Below are positions 6,675 to 8,877 of a DNA stretch of 8,877 bases, one piece after another; the stretch's first letter is position 1; every line of letters starts with the position of its first letter. Position numbers and translations under genes: made by a program. Source of the stretch: Burkholderiales bacterium. Lineage in GTDB: Bacteria > Pseudomonadota > Gammaproteobacteria > Burkholderiales > Usitatibacteraceae. Location: positions 1 through 8,877 of the forward strand of contig JACMOJ010000085.1 of assembly GCA_014378085.1 (NCBI GenBank). Direction: 5' to 3'. The notes under the pieces are model-generated. The model had not been told where the DNA came from. It saw nothing but the letters and a program-made list of their open reading frames with translations, and searched no databases.

Positions 6675-6970
6675 TGCGATTGACGCTAATCGGGCGTCGC
6701 TACTGCCACCTTTGCGACGATATGCGCGCCGCGGTGGCGGTGGCGGTGGCCGGTGAGGACGGCCTTGGGCTAGCGCCAGAGGTCGTGGAAATTGACCTAG
6801 ACGAGCATCCGCTGCTAGAAGATCGCTACACCGAATGGGTGCCAGTTTTGCTGCTAGGGGAGCCCGAAACGGGTATAGAAATCTGCCACTATCACTTCGA
6901 CGCCGCCAGGTGGGCCGCTATCACTGGTCTGTCGGCGCCGTTTCATAGAATGGCGGCGACTCGTAATTGA
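6674..6970 (+). CDS. Glutaredoxin-like (DUF836) thioredoxin-fold protein
   Basis: This 98-residue protein belongs to the small glutaredoxin-like family often found between mucD and lepA in betaproteobacteria. It starts MRLTLIGRRYCHLCDDMRAA, a beta strand followed by a CxxC redox motif (Cys11, Cys14). ED.RY.EWVPVLLL at 49-61 supplies the cis-proline (Pro57) typical of thioredoxin folds, and CHYHFDAARW at 71-80 matches the usual ending. It has no signal peptide, so it is probably cytoplasmic, and its substrate is unknown. The ATG shares one base with the mucD stop (TAATG), indicating translational coupling. A short Ala-Val repeat at 19-26 comes from a GCGGTG hexanucleotide repeat in the DNA. 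Confidence 0.88.
   Translation: MRLTLIGRRYCHLCDDMRAAVAVAVAGEDGLGLAPEVVEIDLDEHPLLEDRYTEWVPVLLLGEPETGIEICHYHFDAARWAAITGLSAPFHRMAATRN
6731..6750 (+). repeat. GCGGTG hexanucleotide repeat, about 3.3 copies, in the glutaredoxin-like gene
   Basis: GCGGTG occurs three times in a row at 6731-6748, followed by GC. It encodes Ala-Val repeats in the first helix. A six-base unit keeps the reading frame, so copy-number changes would only lengthen or shorten the helix. Confidence 0.8.
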
Positions 6971-6994
6971 CCCTGTATTGGGCTAAAATTTAAG
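6967..6994 (+). promoter_or_regulatory. Weak sigma-70-type promoter candidate for lepA
   Basis: TTGACC (6967-6972) matches the -35 consensus at five of six bases, and TTTAAG (6989-6994), 16 bases later, matches the -10 at four of six. It overlaps the stop codon of the glutaredoxin-like gene. The better hexamer TAAAAT at 6984-6989 is too close to this -35 to pair with it. lepA might therefore have its own promoter as well as read-through from the stress operon. Confidence 0.3.
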
Positions 6995-7018
6995 GCTGTT
7001 CTGCTTCGGCGATGAACA

Positions 7019-7038
7019 AGGGCACCTACGGGTGCCTT
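7019..7038 (+). terminator. Small hairpin between the glutaredoxin-like gene and lepA, terminator-like but without T-tract
   Basis: GGCACC (7021-7026) pairs with GGTGCC (7031-7036) around TACG; the flanking AG and TT add an A-T and a G-T pair. It is followed by TTCGTTCGT rather than a run of T, so strong intrinsic termination is unlikely. It could be a weak terminator of the rpoE operon or a leader structure for lepA. Nothing else is clear in the 149-base gap (6971-7119). Confidence 0.3.
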
Positions 7039-7119
7039 CGTTCGTAACGGCCTCCGCAATTCGCAGTGTCGAACTCGACCACTCAGCGACAATCTCTGCA
7101 CCACTGGCTTCTGCCCATC

Positions 7120-8877
7120 ATGAATCACATACGTAATTTCTCGATCATCGCCCACATCGACCATGGGAAGTCCACCTTGGCTGACCGCATTATCGAACGG
7201 TGTGGAGGATTGTCGTCGCGAGAAATGGAATCGCAAGTGCTCGACTCGATGGAGCTCGAGCGCGAACGAGGCATCACCATCAAGGCGCAGACTGCCGCGT
7301 TAACCTACAAGGCGCGTGATGGTCAAACCTATCAACTGAACTTGATCGATACCCCCGGTCACGTCGATTTTTCGTATGAAGTCTCGCGCTCGTTATCCGC
7401 ATGCGAAGGTGCATTGCTGGTGGTGGACGCGTCGCAGGGCGTCGAGGCGCAGACGGTGGCGAATTGCTACACCGCAACCGATTTGGGCGTTGAGGTATTT
7501 CCGGTACTGAACAAGATCGACCTGCCTTCGGCTGACCCCGAGCGGGTGGTGGATGAAATTGAGGACATCATCGGCATCGAGGCACACGATGCGGTTCGCT
7601 GTAGCGCCAAGACCGGTGTCGGCATCGATGACGTGATCGAAACGGTAATCGCGCGGGTTTCCCCGCCAAAAGGTGATCCAGCCGCGCCATTAAAGGCGCT
7701 GATCATCGACTCCTGGTTTGATAACTACGTGGGTGTGGTCATGCTGGTACGCGTGGTGGATGGCGTGTTAAAGCCGAAGGACAAGATTTTATTGATGGCA
7801 ACGGGTGCGCAGCACCTTTGCGAACAGGTCGGGGTGTTTGCGCCGAAGTCACAACCGCGGCCTGATCTGAAAGCAGGGGAGGTTGGCTTTGTCATCGCGG
7901 GCATCAAAGAACTAAAGGCGGACAAGGTCGGCGACACAATCACGCTGCAAGACCGCACCGCCACGGCCGCGTTGCCCGGCTTTAAAGAAATCAAGCCGCA
8001 GGTGTTTGCGGGTCTCTATCCGGTGGAATCAAACCAGTACGACGGTTTGCGCGACGCATTGACCAAGTTGCAGTTAAACGACGCAAGCCTACGTTTTGAA
8101 CCGGAGACCTCTCAAGCGTTGGGATTCGGTTTTCGCTGCGGCTTCCTTGGGCTGTTGCACATGGAAATCGTGCAAGAGCGTTTGGAGCGTGAATTCGATC
8201 AGGAGTTGATTACCACCGCGCCAACGGTAATCTATCAAGTGCTACAGATGGACAACACGTTGATGGAAATCGAAAATCCGTCGAAGCTACCAGAGCTTTC
8301 TAAGATCCAAGAGATTCGTGAACCGATCATTACTGCAACCATGATGATGCCGCAGGAATACGTGGGGTCGGTCATTATTCTGTGTAATCAGAAGCGTGGT
8401 GTGCAGGTGGATATGCAGTATCACGGCCGACAGGTCATCCTGACCTACCTAATGCCGATGAATGAAGTGGTAATGGATTTCTTCGACAAATTGAAGTCGG
8501 TATCCCGCGGTTACGCGTCGCTCGACTACGAGTTTAAGGAATACCGCACCTCGGATTTGGTCAAACTAGATATCCTGATCAACGGCGACAAAGTCGACGC
8601 GTTATCGTTGATTGTGCACCGTGCGAATAGTCAGTACCGTGGCCGAGAGCTCGCTGCCAAAATGCGTGAATTGATCCCCCGCCAGATGTTTGACGTGGCG
8701 GTGCAGGCGGCGATCGGTGCCAACATCATCGCGCGTGAAAACATCAAGGCACTGCGCAAAAACGTGATCGCCAAGTGTTACGGCGGCGATATTTCGCGCA
8801 AACGTAAGCTGTTGGAGAAACAAAAGGCGGGCAAAAAACGCATGAAGCAGGTCGGTAACGTAGAAATCCCCCAAGAA
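7120..8877 (+). CDS. lepA: Elongation factor 4 (LepA GTPase), last residues outside window
   Basis: LepA is a ribosome-dependent GTPase that acts on stalled or pre-translocated ribosomes and affects initiation. I translated 586 codons from the ATG at 7120 to the window edge; the family is about 597-600 residues, so roughly a dozen are missing. The GTPase motifs are intact: AHIDHGKST (11-19), [11 protein letters not shown] (47-57), DTPGH (77-81), NKID (131-134) and SAK (162-164). Later come [20 protein letters not shown] and QEYVGSVI, and the LepA-specific C-terminal domain with [20 protein letters not shown], ending at [18 protein letters not shown] is the normal start, although no clear ribosome binding site precedes it. 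The reading frame lies in the same direction as the stress operon, 149 bases after it; lepB and rnc would be expected next. Confidence 0.97.
   Translation, partial: MNHIRNFSIIAHIDHGKSTLADRIIERCGGLSSREMESQVLDSMELERERGITIKAQTAALTYKARDGQTYQLNLIDTPGHVDFSYEVSRSLSACEGALLVVDASQGVEAQTVANCYTATDLGVEVFPVLNKIDLPSADPERVVDEIEDIIGIEAHDAVRCSAKTGVGIDDVIETVIARVSPPKGDPAAPLKALIIDSWFDNYVGVVMLVRVVDGVLKPKDKILLMATGAQHLCEQVGVFAPKSQPRPDLKAGEVGFVIAGIKELKADKVGDTITLQDRTATAALPGFKEIKPQVFAGLYPVESNQYDGLRDALTKLQLNDASLRFEPETSQALGFGFRCGFLGLLHMEIVQERLEREFDQELITTAPTVIYQVLQMDNTLMEIENPSKLPELSKIQEIREPIITATMMMPQEYVGSVIILCNQKRGVQVDMQYHGRQVILTYLMPMNEVVMDFFDKLKSVSRGYASLDYEFKEYRTSDLVKLDILINGDKVDALSLIVHRANSQYRGRELAAKMRELIPRQMFDVAVQAAIGANIIARENIKALRKNVIAKCYGGDISRKRKLLEKQKAGKKRMKQVGNVEIPQE

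Noticed and set aside
7012..7047. 11-codon frame (MNKGTYGCLRS) before lepA
   Set aside because: There is no ribosome binding site, and the frame simply spans the small hairpin; very short frames like this are expected by chance.
1..8877. Mobile element, prophage, CRISPR array, tRNA or rRNA
   Set aside because: No transposase or integrase motifs, no regularly spaced repeats, and no tRNA or rRNA signatures were seen; the window is almost filled by conserved housekeeping and stress genes.

Overview
The window looks like a chromosomal segment of a betaproteobacterium. The evidence is the gene order rpoE - rseA - rseB(mucB) - mucD - glutaredoxin-like gene - lepA, which is typical of that class, together with the close match of the sigma factor and LepA protein motifs to betaproteobacterial forms. 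Base composition is moderate (mid-50s % G+C by eye) and even along the window. I see no insertion sequence, prophage, tRNA, rRNA or CRISPR array. Most of the segment is conserved core genome.

Left part, minus strand (about 1-2280): a divergent two-gene unit for NAD metabolism. nadB (L-aspartate oxidase) reads from 2279 down to 633 and is interrupted by a single in-frame TAA at 1818-1820. The frame is otherwise intact on both sides. Its last codon overlaps the start of nnrE (NAD(P)H-hydrate epimerase, YjeF N-terminal domain) in an ATGA junction. nnrE runs off the left edge.

Middle, plus strand (about 2345-6970): the envelope-stress operon. A sigma-E-like promoter (2347-2375) precedes rpoE/algU, which is followed by rseA (membrane anti-sigma factor), rseB/mucB (periplasmic regulator of RseA), mucD (periplasmic HtrA-type protease with two PDZ domains) and a small glutaredoxin-like protein. 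The rpoE reading frame has a strong Shine-Dalgarno sequence and ATG about 62 codons upstream of the conventional start, which would give an unusual N-terminal extension. A perfect 8-bp hairpin with a GTGA loop lies between rseB and mucD. The mucD and glutaredoxin genes overlap as TAATG.

Right part, plus strand (7120-8877): lepA (elongation factor 4), truncated by the window edge about a dozen residues before its expected C-terminus. The 149-base gap before it holds a weak promoter candidate and a small hairpin.

Together, sigma-E is held at the membrane by RseA, whose stability is controlled by RseB and by proteolysis. MucD handles misfolded envelope proteins. I found no wholly new system. 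The items most worth checking are the nadB nonsense codon, the RpoE N-terminal extension, the MucD loop insertion and the hairpin before mucD.
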